Positions 32,733-44,059 of a stretch of 64,000 nt of DNA are shown piece after piece. A program made the translations under genes and the position numbers. Each line of letters begins with the position of its first letter. The first letter of the stretch is position 1. Source of the DNA: Microbacterium esteraromaticum (GTDB taxonomy: Bacteria; Actinomycetota; Actinomycetes; Actinomycetales; Microbacteriaceae); the NCBI RefSeq assembly GCF_014084045.1, contig NZ_CP043732.1:2790001-2854000 (forward strand). The letters run 5' to 3'. The notes under the pieces are model-generated. The model was not told the DNA's origin. It saw nothing but the letters and a program-made list of their open reading frames with translations, and searched no databases.

Positions 32733-34940
32733 TCACCACTGACTCGGCGTCGGAAGATGCGGATCGGGCTGGTGCCGGAACCACAGCGTCGAGAGCGCGG
32801 GAAGCGTGACCGTTGCGATCGCAGGTGCGTCCTCGTCGTCCCTGTGCGCGCTGATCATGCCCAGGTTGCCCGTGTCGTGGCCGCCGAAGGCTGCGGCATC
32901 CGTGTTCAGGATCTCCTGCCATGCCCCCTCGACCGGGAGGGCGAGTCGGTAGCCGGTGCGGGTCACCCCTGCGAAGTTCGAGATGACGACCAGACGGCCG
33001 CTGTGGGCATCCCGCCGCTCGAACGCGATCACACTCGGGTCCCAGCTCGGTGCTCCGAGGCGAGAGAACGAGCTTCCGTCGTTGTCCCGCTCCCAGAGCG
33101 GCGACTGGGATCGGTAGACGGAGTTGAGCGAGCCGACCAGGCTCTGCAGCTGCGCGTGCGACGGCTGATCCAGCAGCCACCAGTCGAGTTCCCGGTCGAC
33201 CGACCACTCGCCGATCTGCCCGAACTCCTGGCCCATGAACAACAGCTTCTTGCCCGGATGACCCCACATGAACCCGAGATACGCTCGCAGGTTCGCGAGC
33301 TTGTGCGCGTGATCGCCCGGCATCCGCGAGATGAGACTGCCCTTGCCATGCACGACCTCGTCGTGGCTGATCGGCAGCATGTAGTTCTCACCGAACGCGT
33401 AGACGAACGAGAAGGTCATCTCGCCCTCGTGGTGCGAACGGTGCAGCGGGTCTCGCTTCATGTACTCGAGCGAGTCGTTCATCCAGCCCATGTTCCACTT
33501 GAACCCGAAGCCCAGGCCGGCATGGTCGGTGGGTGCAGTCACCCCGGGGAAGGCGGTGGACTCCTCTGCGATCATGACGATGCCCTTGTGCTGGCGGTAT
33601 GCGGTCGCGTTCACCTCCTGCAGAAAGCGGATCGCTTCGAGGTTCTCACGACCGCCGTGGATGTTCGGCTCCCATTCGCCGGCCTTGCGCGAGTAGTCGA
33701 GATAGAGCATCGAGGCCACGGCGTCGACCCGCAGGCCGTCGACGTGGAACTCGCTCAGCCAGAAGAGGGCGTTCGCGACGAGGAAGTTGCGCACCTCATT
33801 GCGGCCGTAGTCGAAGACGAGGGTGCCCCAGTCCTGGTGCTCGCCGCGTCGGGGGTCGCTGTGCTCGTACAGTGCGGTGCCGTCGAAACGGGCCAGCGCG
33901 AAGTCGTCCTTGGGGAAGTGTCCTGGTACCCAGTCCATGATCACGCCGATGCCCGCCTGATGCAGTCGGTCGATGAGGTATCGCAGGTCGTCCGGCGAGC
34001 CGAACCGGCTCGTGGCCGCGTAGTAGCCGCTGACCTGATACCCCCACGAGCCGCCGAACGGGTGCTCTGCGAGGGGCATGAACTCCACGTGCGTGAAGCC
34101 GGTCGCCTGCACGTGCGCGATCAGCGGGTCGGCTGCATCCCGGTAGGTGAGCCCGCCTCGCCAGGAACCAAGATGCACTTCGTACACCGACATCGGCTGC
34201 GCGACGGCATGCGTCGCAGCCCGCCGGGTCAGCCAGGCGCCGTCATTCCAGCGATACGCGCTGAGGGTGACGACCGACGCCGTCGCCGGCGGCAGCTCGG
34301 ACTCCTGCGCCATGGGGTCGGCCTTCAGCCGCCACCGCCCGTCGACGTCGAGGATCTCGTACTTGTAGCGCGCGCCGACCTGGACATCGGGTACGAACAG
34401 CTCCCAGACCCCGCTCGCCCCCATCGATCGCATCGCGTGACCTTCGCCGTTCCACGCGTTGAAGTCGCCGACCACCCTCACGGCGGAGGCGTTCGGGGCC
34501 CACACCGCGAAATCGACGCCCTGCTCGCCGTCCAGCGCGCGCGGGTGCGACCCGAGCACCTCCCAGAGGCGCTCGTGGCGGCCCTCGCCGATGAGATGGA
34601 TGTCGAGATCGCCCAGCGCGCTGAGGTGACGGTAGGGATCACCTGCCACGTTCTCCTCGCCCCCCTCGTACGTGGTCGCGATCCGATAGGTCACGGGCGG
34701 TCCACTGTGGCCGCCCTCCCAGATGCCGTGCGCGACGTGCGCGAGATCGAGCCTCGACCCGTCGTCGAAGACCGCCTGCACGGTCTCGGCCAGGGGGCGC
34801 CTGGCTCGGATGGTGGTGCTGGTGCGACCGACCGAGTCGGTTCGCGGATGCGCGCCGAGAACCGCATGAGGATCGTGATGGGTGGCCTGCGCCACCGCGA
34901 CCCACTCCGCCGACGCCGCGACGTCCTCGAGATAGCTCAT
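32733..34940 (-). CDS. glgB: 1,4-alpha-glucan branching enzyme
   Basis: GH13 enzyme of 735 residues that makes alpha-1,6 branches in glycogen-like glucan. An N-terminal CBM48 is seen at about 105-190 (AVWAPNASAVRVVGDFNAWN), then the (beta/alpha)8 barrel. Catalytic Asp lies in VDGLRVDAVASMLY, Glu in MIAEESTAFPG and the transition-state Asp in PISHDEVVHGKGS. An additional N-terminal domain precedes CBM48. ATG at 34940 overlaps the glgE stop (ATGA), so the enzyme that elongates and the one that branches are made together. It is the last gene of glgX-glgE-glgB. Confidence 0.97.
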   Translation of the reverse strand: MSYLEDVAASAEWVAVAQATHHDPHAVLGAHPRTDSVGRTSTTIRARRPLAETVQAVFDDGSRLDLAHVAHGIWEGGHSGPPVTYRIATTYEGGEENVAGDPYRHLSALGDLDIHLIGEGRHERLWEVLGSHPRALDGEQGVDFAVWAPNASAVRVVGDFNAWNGEGHAMRSMGASGVWELFVPDVQVGARYKYEILDVDGRWRLKADPMAQESELPPATASVVTLSAYRWNDGAWLTRRAATHAVAQPMSVYEVHLGSWRGGLTYRDAADPLIAHVQATGFTHVEFMPLAEHPFGGSWGYQVSGYYAATSRFGSPDDLRYLIDRLHQAGIGVIMDWVPGHFPKDDFALARFDGTALYEHSDPRRGEHQDWGTLVFDYGRNEVRNFLVANALFWLSEFHVDGLRVDAVASMLYLDYSRKAGEWEPNIHGGRENLEAIRFLQEVNATAYRQHKGIVMIAEESTAFPGVTAPTDHAGLGFGFKWNMGWMNDSLEYMKRDPLHRSHHEGEMTFSFVYAFGENYMLPISHDEVVHGKGSLISRMPGDHAHKLANLRAYLGFMWGHPGKKLLFMGQEFGQIGEWSVDRELDWWLLDQPSHAQLQSLVGSLNSVYRSQSPLWERDNDGSSFSRLGAPSWDPSVIAFERRDAHSGRLVVISNFAGVTRTGYRLALPVEGAWQEILNTDAAAFGGHDTGNLGMISAHRDDEDAPAIATVTLPALSTLWFRHQPDPHLPTPSQW

Positions 34941-37021
34941 GATCGCTCCTTCACCTTCAGGATGTGCACCGGCTCGGCGAACGCGTCGAGGCGCACGTAG
35001 TTGTGGTCGGTCCAGGTCCATACCGCCCCGGTGAGCAGATCCTCGACCTCGAACGCCTCGCCCGGCTCGACACCCCAGATGGTGGTGTCGAGGTGCACCG
35101 TCGTCTCGCGCACCGAGTGCGGATCGACGTTCGCGACCACGATGACGGTGTCGTCGCGTCCGGTTCCGGTGAACGCGGCATCCAGATGCTTCGAGTAGAC
35201 CAGCACGGCGTCGTCGTCGCTCCAGTGCGCCGAGAAGTTGCGCAGCTGACCGAGCGCGGGGTGCGCGCGGCGGATCTCGTTCAACCGGCGCAGGAGCGGT
35301 GCGAGGGATTCGCCGCGCTCCTCGGCGCCTTCCCAGTCGCGGAACTTGTACTCGTACTTCTCGTTGTCGATGTTCTCCTCGGATCCGGGTCGGGCGACGT
35401 TCTCGATCAGCTCATACCCGGCGTACACGCCCCAGACCGGAGCGGCGGTCGCGGCGATGCAGGCGCGGATGCGGTACGCCGCGCGACCGCCGTACTGCAG
35501 GTACTCGGTGAGGATGTCGTGCGTGTTCACGAACACGTTCGGCCGCATGTAGTCACTGGTCTCCTGCGAGACCGACGTGAGGAACTCCTCCAGCTCGGCC
35601 TTGGTGTTGCGCCAGGTGAAGTATGAATAGCTCTGCTGGAACCCCACGGCGGCCAGTGCGCGCATCACCGCGGGGCGGGTGAACGCCTCCGCGAGGAAGA
35701 TCACGCCGGGATCCTCGGCGTTCACCTCGGTGATCAGCCATTCCCAGAACTGCAGCGGCTTGGTGTGCGGATTGTCGACTCGGAAGATCCTCACCCCCAG
35801 CCCCACCCAGTGCTTGACGACTCGGAGCATCTCGGCGTAGCTGCCGGCGGGGTCGTTGTCGAAGTTGATCGGGTAGATGTCCTGATACTTCTTCGGCGGA
35901 TTCTCGGCGTAGGCGATCGTGCCGTCGGGCAGCGTGGTGAACCACTCGGGATGCTCGCTCACCCAGGGGTGGTCCGGCGACGCCTGCAGCGCGAGATCGA
36001 GCGCGATTTCGAGGCCTTCCTTCGCGGCGGCACGGATGAACGCCCGAAGGTCCTTCTCGGTGCCGAGCTCGGGATGGATGGCATCGTGACCGCCGTCGGC
36101 GGAGCCGATCGCGTACGGCGAACCGGGGTCGCCCGGCTCGGTCGTCAGTGTGTTGTTGCGCCCCTTGCGGTTGGTCTCGCCGATCGGGTGGATCGGTACG
36201 AGGTAGACGACGTCGAAGCCCATGCCGGCGACCCCGGGAAGCCGCTTCGCCGCAGTGCGGAACGTTCCGCTCTTCACGGAGCCGTCCTTGCGGCGGACCG
36301 CACCCTCGGAGCGGGGGAAGAACTCATACCAGGCGCCGACTCCGGCCAGCCTCCGCTCGACGCGCAGCGGCAGCCACTCGGTGACCGATCCGAGCGAGGC
36401 GAGCGGGCGTGCGGCGAACGCCGCCGTCAGCGCGGTGTCGACAGCCACCGCACGTAGTGCATCGGCATCAGCCGTCTTCTGCGCCTTCCTGAGCGTCGTC
36501 GCGGCGGTCCTGAGCATCCGCATCTCGCCCGACGGGCGATCCTGCTCCTTCCCGGCAGCCGCGAGCAGCTGCACGCCGAGTGCGCACATCACCGCCACGT
36601 CGACCCCGGCCGCGGCCTTGACGTCGGCGGCATGCGCCCAGGTGGCGTAATCGTCGGAGAAGCCCTCGAAGCGGTAGCGCCAGTCGCCACTCGTGTCGAT
36701 CGCGACCGTCGTTCGCCAGCGGTCGGTGCCGTCGGCGAGCGGGCGCATTCTGTGCAGCGACTCGGTTCCGTCGGGGGAGGACAGGCGCAGGTGCACGCCG
36801 ATCAGATCGTGGCCCTCGCGGAACGAGACCACGTCGAACGGCACCGCCTCTCCGGCGAAGGCCTTGGCGGGGAAGCCCTGGGGGACGTGCGGTGTGGGGG
36901 AGAAGAGCGGTATCCGCCCGGTTCTCAGCCCTTCGGGTGCTGTGGTCTCGGCGGCGGGGCGCAGAGGGATCTGTGCGGGGCTTCTCAGGCCCGCAGATTC
37001 AGGTGCTGTCTGTGCTGCCAC
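34937..37021 (-). CDS. glgE: Alpha-1,4-glucan:maltose-1-phosphate maltosyltransferase GlgE
   Basis: GH13_3 enzyme of about 694 residues that adds maltosyl units from alpha-maltose-1-phosphate to glucan ends. This is the key step of the actinobacterial GlgE pathway. Seen: WYEFFPRSEGA, the nucleophile Asp in FRVDNPHTKPLQFWEWL, Glu in FLAEAFTRP, and Asp in NTHDILTEYL. An N-terminal domain covers about 1-200. GTG at 37021 follows AAGG; a longer frame to 37150 would run into glgX. The partner enzymes TreS and maltokinase (Mak/Pep2) are not in this window, so the source of maltose-1-phosphate must be encoded elsewhere. Confidence 0.95.
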   Translation of the reverse strand: MAAQTAPESAGLRSPAQIPLRPAAETTAPEGLRTGRIPLFSPTPHVPQGFPAKAFAGEAVPFDVVSFREGHDLIGVHLRLSSPDGTESLHRMRPLADGTDRWRTTVAIDTSGDWRYRFEGFSDDYATWAHAADVKAAAGVDVAVMCALGVQLLAAAGKEQDRPSGEMRMLRTAATTLRKAQKTADADALRAVAVDTALTAAFAARPLASLGSVTEWLPLRVERRLAGVGAWYEFFPRSEGAVRRKDGSVKSGTFRTAAKRLPGVAGMGFDVVYLVPIHPIGETNRKGRNNTLTTEPGDPGSPYAIGSADGGHDAIHPELGTEKDLRAFIRAAAKEGLEIALDLALQASPDHPWVSEHPEWFTTLPDGTIAYAENPPKKYQDIYPINFDNDPAGSYAEMLRVVKHWVGLGVRIFRVDNPHTKPLQFWEWLITEVNAEDPGVIFLAEAFTRPAVMRALAAVGFQQSYSYFTWRNTKAELEEFLTSVSQETSDYMRPNVFVNTHDILTEYLQYGGRAAYRIRACIAATAAPVWGVYAGYELIENVARPGSEENIDNEKYEYKFRDWEGAEERGESLAPLLRRLNEIRRAHPALGQLRNFSAHWSDDDAVLVYSKHLDAAFTGTGRDDTVIVVANVDPHSVRETTVHLDTTIWGVEPGEAFEVEDLLTGAVWTWTDHNYVRLDAFAEPVHILKVKERS

Positions 37022-37052
37022 ACCTTGAATGTACCGCTCCTGGCAGTGCGCG

Positions 37053-39122
37053 TCACTCCACCCGGAAGAGCTGCATCGAGGTGCCTGTGATGGGCAGCAC
37101 ATCGCCCGGAAGATACCGTCTGCGCTCGCTGGGAGGGGCCTCGTCCGCACTCGACCAGAGGGACACGAAGGCGGTCGCGCCGTCGAGATCGTCGGGCAGC
37201 CGGACGTCGATCGGGGCCTCCGTGCCGTGCACGATCAGGAGGATGCGATTGCTCTCCCCATCATGAGGGTCGCTGGTCGCGACATACTGCAGCGTGCGGT
37301 TGCGGGGGTCGTTCCACTGCTCGACCTCCATGGTCTCGCCGTTCTGGTCGAACCACTCCATCTCGGACGCCTCGGGCACGTGCTCGCCGAGCACCGCGTA
37401 GCGTGCCGGTCGCAATGCGCGGTTCTCGGCGCGGAGACGCGTGAGCAGGGTGACGTGTGCGAGCAGATCCTTCTGCCACGGCTCGTGCGCCCAGTTCAGC
37501 CAGGTCAGCGGGGAGTCGTGACAGTAGGCGTTGTTGTTGCCCTTCTGCGTGCGTCCGAACTCATCGCCCGCGGTGATCATGGGGATCCCGGCAGAAAGCA
37601 GCAGAGTGCCCATGAGGTTGCGCATCGCCTTGCGGCGCGCCGCGGTGATCGCGGGGTTGTCGGTCTCGCCCTCGACGCCGTGGTTGAACGAGCGGTTCAC
37701 ATCGGCGCCGTCGCGGTTCTGCTCGCCGTTGGCCTCGTTGTGCTTCACGTCGTAGGTCACCAGGTCATGCAGTGTGAAGCCGTCGTGCGCGGTGACGAAG
37801 TTGACGCTGGCCAGCGGCCCGCGCTCCTGCGAGTAGGTGTTCGCCGATCCGGCGAGACGGTTCGCGAAGCCGCCGATCCCGACGGGGGCCGATGCCCGGC
37901 GCGCGTAGTCGATGTCGCTGAGCCAGAAGTTGCGCGCTCGATCGCGGTACCGGTCGTTCCACTCGCTCCAGCCGGCGGGGAAGTTGCCCGTCTGCCAGCC
38001 GCCGAGACCGACGTCCCACGGCTCGGCGATGATCTTCACGTCCTGGAGTGCCGGATCCTCGGCGATCGCCCGCAGCAGCGGATGCTCGGTGTCGTACTCG
38101 TGGCCGCTGTTGCGCGCCAGCGCGGTTGCGAGGTCGAACCGGAACCCGTCGACCTGCATCTCGGTCGCCCAGTATCGCAGCGAGTCCAGCACGAGCCGGG
38201 CCGGCGCGTCCGCGGAGGTGTTGAGCGTGTTGCCGCAGCCGGTCGTGTCGACGTAGGCGCCGTCCGCGAGCTGGCGGTAGTAGAGCGCGTTGTCGATGCC
38301 GCGGAAGCTCGAGCGGGGGCCGCCGATGCCCTCTTCGCTGGTGTGGTTGTACACGACGTCGAGGATGACCTCGATCCCGGCCTGGTGCAGCAGCTTGACC
38401 ATGCCCTTGAACTCGGCGAGGACGGCCTCCGGACCGGCGCGGCGCGCCGATTCGCTCGCATAGGCGGTGTGCGGGGTGAAGAAGTTGAGGGTGTTGTAGC
38501 CCCAGTAGTTGGTGAGCCCGCGCTCGAGGAGCCTCGGCTCCGACACGAAGGCCTGCACGGGCAGCAGCTCGACAGCGGTCACCCCGAGCTCTCTCAGGTA
38601 GTCGGTCATGGCCGGGTGGGCGAGCCCGGCGTACGTGCCGTGCAGGGCGGCCGGGACGCCCGGATGTCTCTTCGTGAGCCCTTTGATGTGGCCCTCGTAG
38701 ATGACGGTCTCGTCCATCGGCACGGCGGGCTTGCCGACGTCGCCCCAGTCGAAGCCGTCGGCGATGACGACGGAGCGCCACTCCTCGTATCCGTCACCCT
38801 GCGCGAGGCCGCGCGCGTACGGGTCGAGCAGCAGCATCTCGGGGTTGAAGATGTTGCCTGGGCCGTGCGGCCCGTCCACGCGCAGGGCGTAGCGGGTTCC
38901 CGCCTGCAGCAGATCCGTCGTGATCTGCCAGATGCCGCCGGTCTGCCGTTCGAGAGGCAGCGTCGCGGTCTCCCAGTCGAGGTCGTCCTCGTCGAAGACG
39001 ACGAGCTCGACGGATGACGCGTTCTGCGACCAGACGCGCAGGGTGCCGACGCCGTCGTGCAGGCGCACGCCGAGGTCGTTGAGGGTGTCGCCGCCGAGCG
39101 GCGGCAAGGGCAGAGCGGGCAT
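37053..39122 (-). CDS. glgX: Glycogen debranching enzyme GlgX
   Basis: GH13_11 enzyme of 689 residues that hydrolyses alpha-1,6 branches in trimmed glycogen. N-terminal CBM48 segment NDLGVRLHDGVGTLRVWSQN; catalytic Asp in MQVDGFRFDLATALARN, Glu in KIIAEPWDVGLGGWQ, and third acid region VTAHDGFTLHDLVTYD with KHNEANGEQNRDG. ATG at 39122 (MPALPLPPLGG) matches the family start; the frame continues upstream without similarity. It is the first gene of the run to glgE (31 bases later) and glgB, so synthesis and trimming of glucan are encoded together. Confidence 0.95.
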   Translation of the reverse strand: MPALPLPPLGGDTLNDLGVRLHDGVGTLRVWSQNASSVELVVFDEDDLDWETATLPLERQTGGIWQITTDLLQAGTRYALRVDGPHGPGNIFNPEMLLLDPYARGLAQGDGYEEWRSVVIADGFDWGDVGKPAVPMDETVIYEGHIKGLTKRHPGVPAALHGTYAGLAHPAMTDYLRELGVTAVELLPVQAFVSEPRLLERGLTNYWGYNTLNFFTPHTAYASESARRAGPEAVLAEFKGMVKLLHQAGIEVILDVVYNHTSEEGIGGPRSSFRGIDNALYYRQLADGAYVDTTGCGNTLNTSADAPARLVLDSLRYWATEMQVDGFRFDLATALARNSGHEYDTEHPLLRAIAEDPALQDVKIIAEPWDVGLGGWQTGNFPAGWSEWNDRYRDRARNFWLSDIDYARRASAPVGIGGFANRLAGSANTYSQERGPLASVNFVTAHDGFTLHDLVTYDVKHNEANGEQNRDGADVNRSFNHGVEGETDNPAITAARRKAMRNLMGTLLLSAGIPMITAGDEFGRTQKGNNNAYCHDSPLTWLNWAHEPWQKDLLAHVTLLTRLRAENRALRPARYAVLGEHVPEASEMEWFDQNGETMEVEQWNDPRNRTLQYVATSDPHDGESNRILLIVHGTEAPIDVRLPDDLDGATAFVSLWSSADEAPPSERRRYLPGDVLPITGTSMQLFRVE

Positions 39123-39221
39123 GGGGAACAGCCTAAACGGGGACGCCGGTGCGCGGTGAATCTGCGTCCCGTCCTTCATGGCTCCCAGTCCCGCGTGCGC
39201 GGACGGTGGGAGGATTGACGG

Positions 39222-40376
39222 ATGCGGCACTATCTCGACCACGCGGCCACCACGCCGTTGCGCCCCGGCGCCCGTGCGGCCTGGCTCGCCGCATCCGAGA
39301 GCGTCGGCAACGCCTCGTCCACGCATGGGGCTGGCCAGGACGCCCGTCGCCTGCTCGAGGACTCGCGCGACCGGGTCGCCGCGGTGCTCGGCTGCGAGGC
39401 GATCGAGGTTGTCTTCACCTCAGGGGGCACGGAGTCGATCAACACGGCGCTGCGGGGTCTGTGGACGGCACGCCGCTCCGGTACCGAGGCGATCGTGCTC
39501 CCGGATGCCGAGCATCACGCCACGATCGACACGGTGGCCGCTCTCGAGCGCGAGGGGGCGGAGGTCCGCTCGGTCGGCGTCGACGATGTCGGCCGCATCG
39601 ATGCGGCGGCCTTCGGCGCGGCTCTGGAGGGCGCGGCGTTGGCGACGGCGCTCGTCGCGAACAACGAGGTCGGGACCGTGAACGATGCGACAGCGCTGAG
39701 CGCCGCGGCGGCATCGGCGGCGGTGCCGCTGCACCTCGATGCGGTCGCGGCCTGCGGGCACCTTCCGCTCGCGTTCCGGGAGCTGCGAGGGGAGGCGCCA
39801 CAGGGGGCGGGGCTGGTCGCGATGAGCATCGCGGGTCACAAGATCGGCGCGCCGGTGGGGACGGGCGCACTCGTGGTCGCGCGCAGCGCTCTGATGGCCC
39901 CGCTCCTGCGTGGCGGGATGCAGCAGCGCGGCCTGCGCGCCGGCACCCAGGACGTGGCCGGTGCGGCAGCCCTCGCGTGCGCTCTGGCGGAGACGGCTGC
40001 CGAGCGAGAGAATGAGGGCATCCGGCTCGCAGCCCTCCGCGACAGGCTCGTCGCGGGGATCATGCGGTCCGTCCCGTCCGCCATCCTGCTCGGCGACCCG
40101 GACGATCGTCTGCCGGGCAACGCCCACATCGTATTCCCCGGCGCGGTAGGGGAGAGCCTGCTCTTCCTGCTCGACATGGCCGGCATCTCGGCATCCACCG
40201 GCTCGGCGTGCCAGGCCGGCGTCGCCGAGCCGTCGCACGTCGTGCTGGCGATGGGGCGAAGCGAGCAGGACGCGCGCAGCGTGCTTCGGTTCACACTGGG
40301 GGCGTCATCGACCGAGGATGACGTCGACGCCGTCGTCGCGGCGATGTCGGATGCCGTCGCACGCGCGCGACGCTGA
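39222..40376 (+). CDS. Cysteine desulfurase (NifS/IscS class)
   Basis: PLP enzyme of 384 residues that takes sulfur from cysteine as an enzyme persulfide. Start [14 protein letters not shown] is typical. The PLP lysine is in [16 protein letters not shown], and the persulfide cysteine sits in a flexible loop ([16 protein letters not shown]) as in group I enzymes. No Fe-S scaffold gene is adjacent. The next gene is mnmA, 38 bases on, so this copy probably supplies sulfur for 2-thiouridine in tRNA, an arrangement common in Gram-positive bacteria. That partnership is inferred from adjacency. Confidence 0.93.
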   Translation: MRHYLDHAATTPLRPGARAAWLAASESVGNASSTHGAGQDARRLLEDSRDRVAAVLGCEAIEVVFTSGGTESINTALRGLWTARRSGTEAIVLPDAEHHATIDTVAALEREGAEVRSVGVDDVGRIDAAAFGAALEGAALATALVANNEVGTVNDATALSAAAASAAVPLHLDAVAACGHLPLAFRELRGEAPQGAGLVAMSIAGHKIGAPVGTGALVVARSALMAPLLRGGMQQRGLRAGTQDVAGAAALACALAETAAERENEGIRLAALRDRLVAGIMRSVPSAILLGDPDDRLPGNAHIVFPGAVGESLLFLLDMAGISASTGSACQAGVAEPSHVVLAMGRSEQDARSVLRFTLGASSTEDDVDAVVAAMSDAVARARR

Positions 40377-40401
40377 CGGGGCCCGCTCAGGCGGTCGCTC
40401 G

Positions 40402-40407
40402 TAGAAT
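40402..40407 (+). promoter_or_regulatory. Probable -10 element (TAGAAT) for mnmA, leaderless start
   Basis: TAGAAT within GCTCGTAGAATGG ends seven bases before the ATG at 40415, so the transcript would begin at the start codon. It allows mnmA to be made separately from the cysteine desulfurase. No clear -35 is present. Confidence 0.5.
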
Positions 40408-40414
40408 GGAGCCC

Positions 40415-41512
40415 ATGCGAGTTCTTGCGGCGATGAGCGGCGGTGTCGACTCGGCGGTTGCGGCGGCTCGCGCGGTCGACGCCGGGCACGACGTCGTCGG
40501 CGTGCACCTCGCGCTCTCCAGAGCCGGCGGGACGCTCCGCACCGGAAGCCGGGGATGCTGCACGATCGAGGACGCGATGGACGCCAGGCGCGTGGCCGAC
40601 CTGCTGGGCATCCCGTTCTACGTCTGGGACTTCTCGGAGCGCTTCCGCGACGATGTCATCGACGACTTCATCTCCGAGTACAAGGCGGGGCGCACCCCGA
40701 ACCCCTGCCTGCGCTGCAACGAGAAGATCAAGTTCGCCGCCCTCCTCGAGCGTGCGATCGAGCTCGGGTTCGACGCGGTCTGCACCGGGCACTACGCGAC
40801 CCTCGTGGACGGCGAAGGGGGGCTCGAACTGCATCGCGCCTCCGACTCGGCCAAAGACCAGTCCTACGTGCTCGGCGTGCTCGATGCCCAGCAGCTCGCC
40901 CACACCTACTTCCCGCTCGGTGACACGCCCTCCAAGGCGCTGGTGCGCGCCGAGGCCGCCGAGCGCGGCATCACCGTCGCGCAGAAGCCCGACAGCCACG
41001 ACATCTGCTTCATCCCGGATGGCGACACGCGCGGCTGGCTCGCCGAGAAGGTCGGCACGGCGACGGGCGACATCGTCGACCGCAACGGCGATGTGATCGG
41101 CACGCACGACGGCGCGCACTCGTTCACGGTGGGGCAGCGCAGAGGTCTGCGCCTCGGCGTCCCGGCCTCCGACGGCAAGCCGCGCTTCGTGCTCGAGGTG
41201 CGCCCGATCACGAACACGGTCGTCGTCGGTCCCAAGGAGGCGCTCGCGATCGCCGAGATCTCGGGGGAGCGCTTCTCGTGGGCGGGCGCGGCGCCGGAGG
41301 CATCCGACTTCTCATGCGAGGTGCAGATCCGCGCCCACGCCGAACCCGTGCCGGCCCATGCGCACGTGACGGACGCAGGAGTGCGCGTCGTTCCTGAGGT
41401 GCCGCTCGACGGCGTGGCTCCCGGGCAGAGCGCGGTCATCTACGTCGGCAGCCGCGTGCTCGGACAGTTCACGATCGACACCACGGTGTCGGCCGTTCCG
41501 ATCGGCGCCTGA
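40415..41512 (+). CDS. mnmA: tRNA 2-thiouridylase MnmA
   Basis: A protein of 365 residues that thiolates uridine-34 of tRNA-Glu, -Gln and -Lys. The ATP-pyrophosphatase P-loop is [15 protein letters not shown]. The nucleophile cysteine is in [13 protein letters not shown] (about residue 105) and the second catalytic cysteine in [11 protein letters not shown] (about 195). The first catalytic Cys region and the GHYAT segment are intact. ATG at 40415 is preferred over 40406 because the conserved fold begins at [10 protein letters not shown]. Sulfur probably comes from the upstream cysteine desulfurase. Confidence 0.96.
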   Translation: MRVLAAMSGGVDSAVAAARAVDAGHDVVGVHLALSRAGGTLRTGSRGCCTIEDAMDARRVADLLGIPFYVWDFSERFRDDVIDDFISEYKAGRTPNPCLRCNEKIKFAALLERAIELGFDAVCTGHYATLVDGEGGLELHRASDSAKDQSYVLGVLDAQQLAHTYFPLGDTPSKALVRAEAAERGITVAQKPDSHDICFIPDGDTRGWLAEKVGTATGDIVDRNGDVIGTHDGAHSFTVGQRRGLRLGVPASDGKPRFVLEVRPITNTVVVGPKEALAIAEISGERFSWAGAAPEASDFSCEVQIRAHAEPVPAHAHVTDAGVRVVPEVPLDGVAPGQSAVIYVGSRVLGQFTIDTTVSAVPIGA

Positions 41513-41659
41513 GGCAGCGCCACGTCCGCACGCTTCGCGCGGGTGTGTTCGGGCTGAGGGTCCGCGGCACGTGCACTTCTCCGAGCCCGCACGGCCAGTC
41601 AGGTCGCCCGTGCCCGCGTCGGATGCGCACACGTGCCGCAGGATGTCGGCGCCCGCTCG

Positions 41660-43990
<2,331 letters not shown>

Positions 43991-44008
43991 CCGCCTGCTG
44001 CAGTCGGG

Positions 44009-44050
44009 ACCCGGTCATCCCGTCGACCGATGCGCGCGGGATGACCGGGT
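44009..44050. terminator. Bidirectional hairpin terminator between ligA and the DEAD-box helicase gene
   Basis: ACCCGGTCATCCCG (44009-44022) pairs perfectly with CGGGATGACCGGGT (44037-44050) around a 14-base loop. It lies between two convergent genes, 18 bases after the ligA stop and nine before the helicase stop. Confidence 0.75.
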
Positions 44051-44059
44051 GAGGGTGCC

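Noticed and set aside
32637..35000. 787-codon open frame on the plus strand opposite glgB
   Set aside because: It mirrors glgB codon structure, encodes an Arg/His/Val-rich low-complexity chain with no motif, and spans a terminator. Long antisense frames are expected in GC-rich genes.
37029..39017. 662-codon open frame on the plus strand opposite glgX
   Set aside because: GlgX is complete with catalytic motifs on the minus strand. The antisense product has no domain and biased composition.
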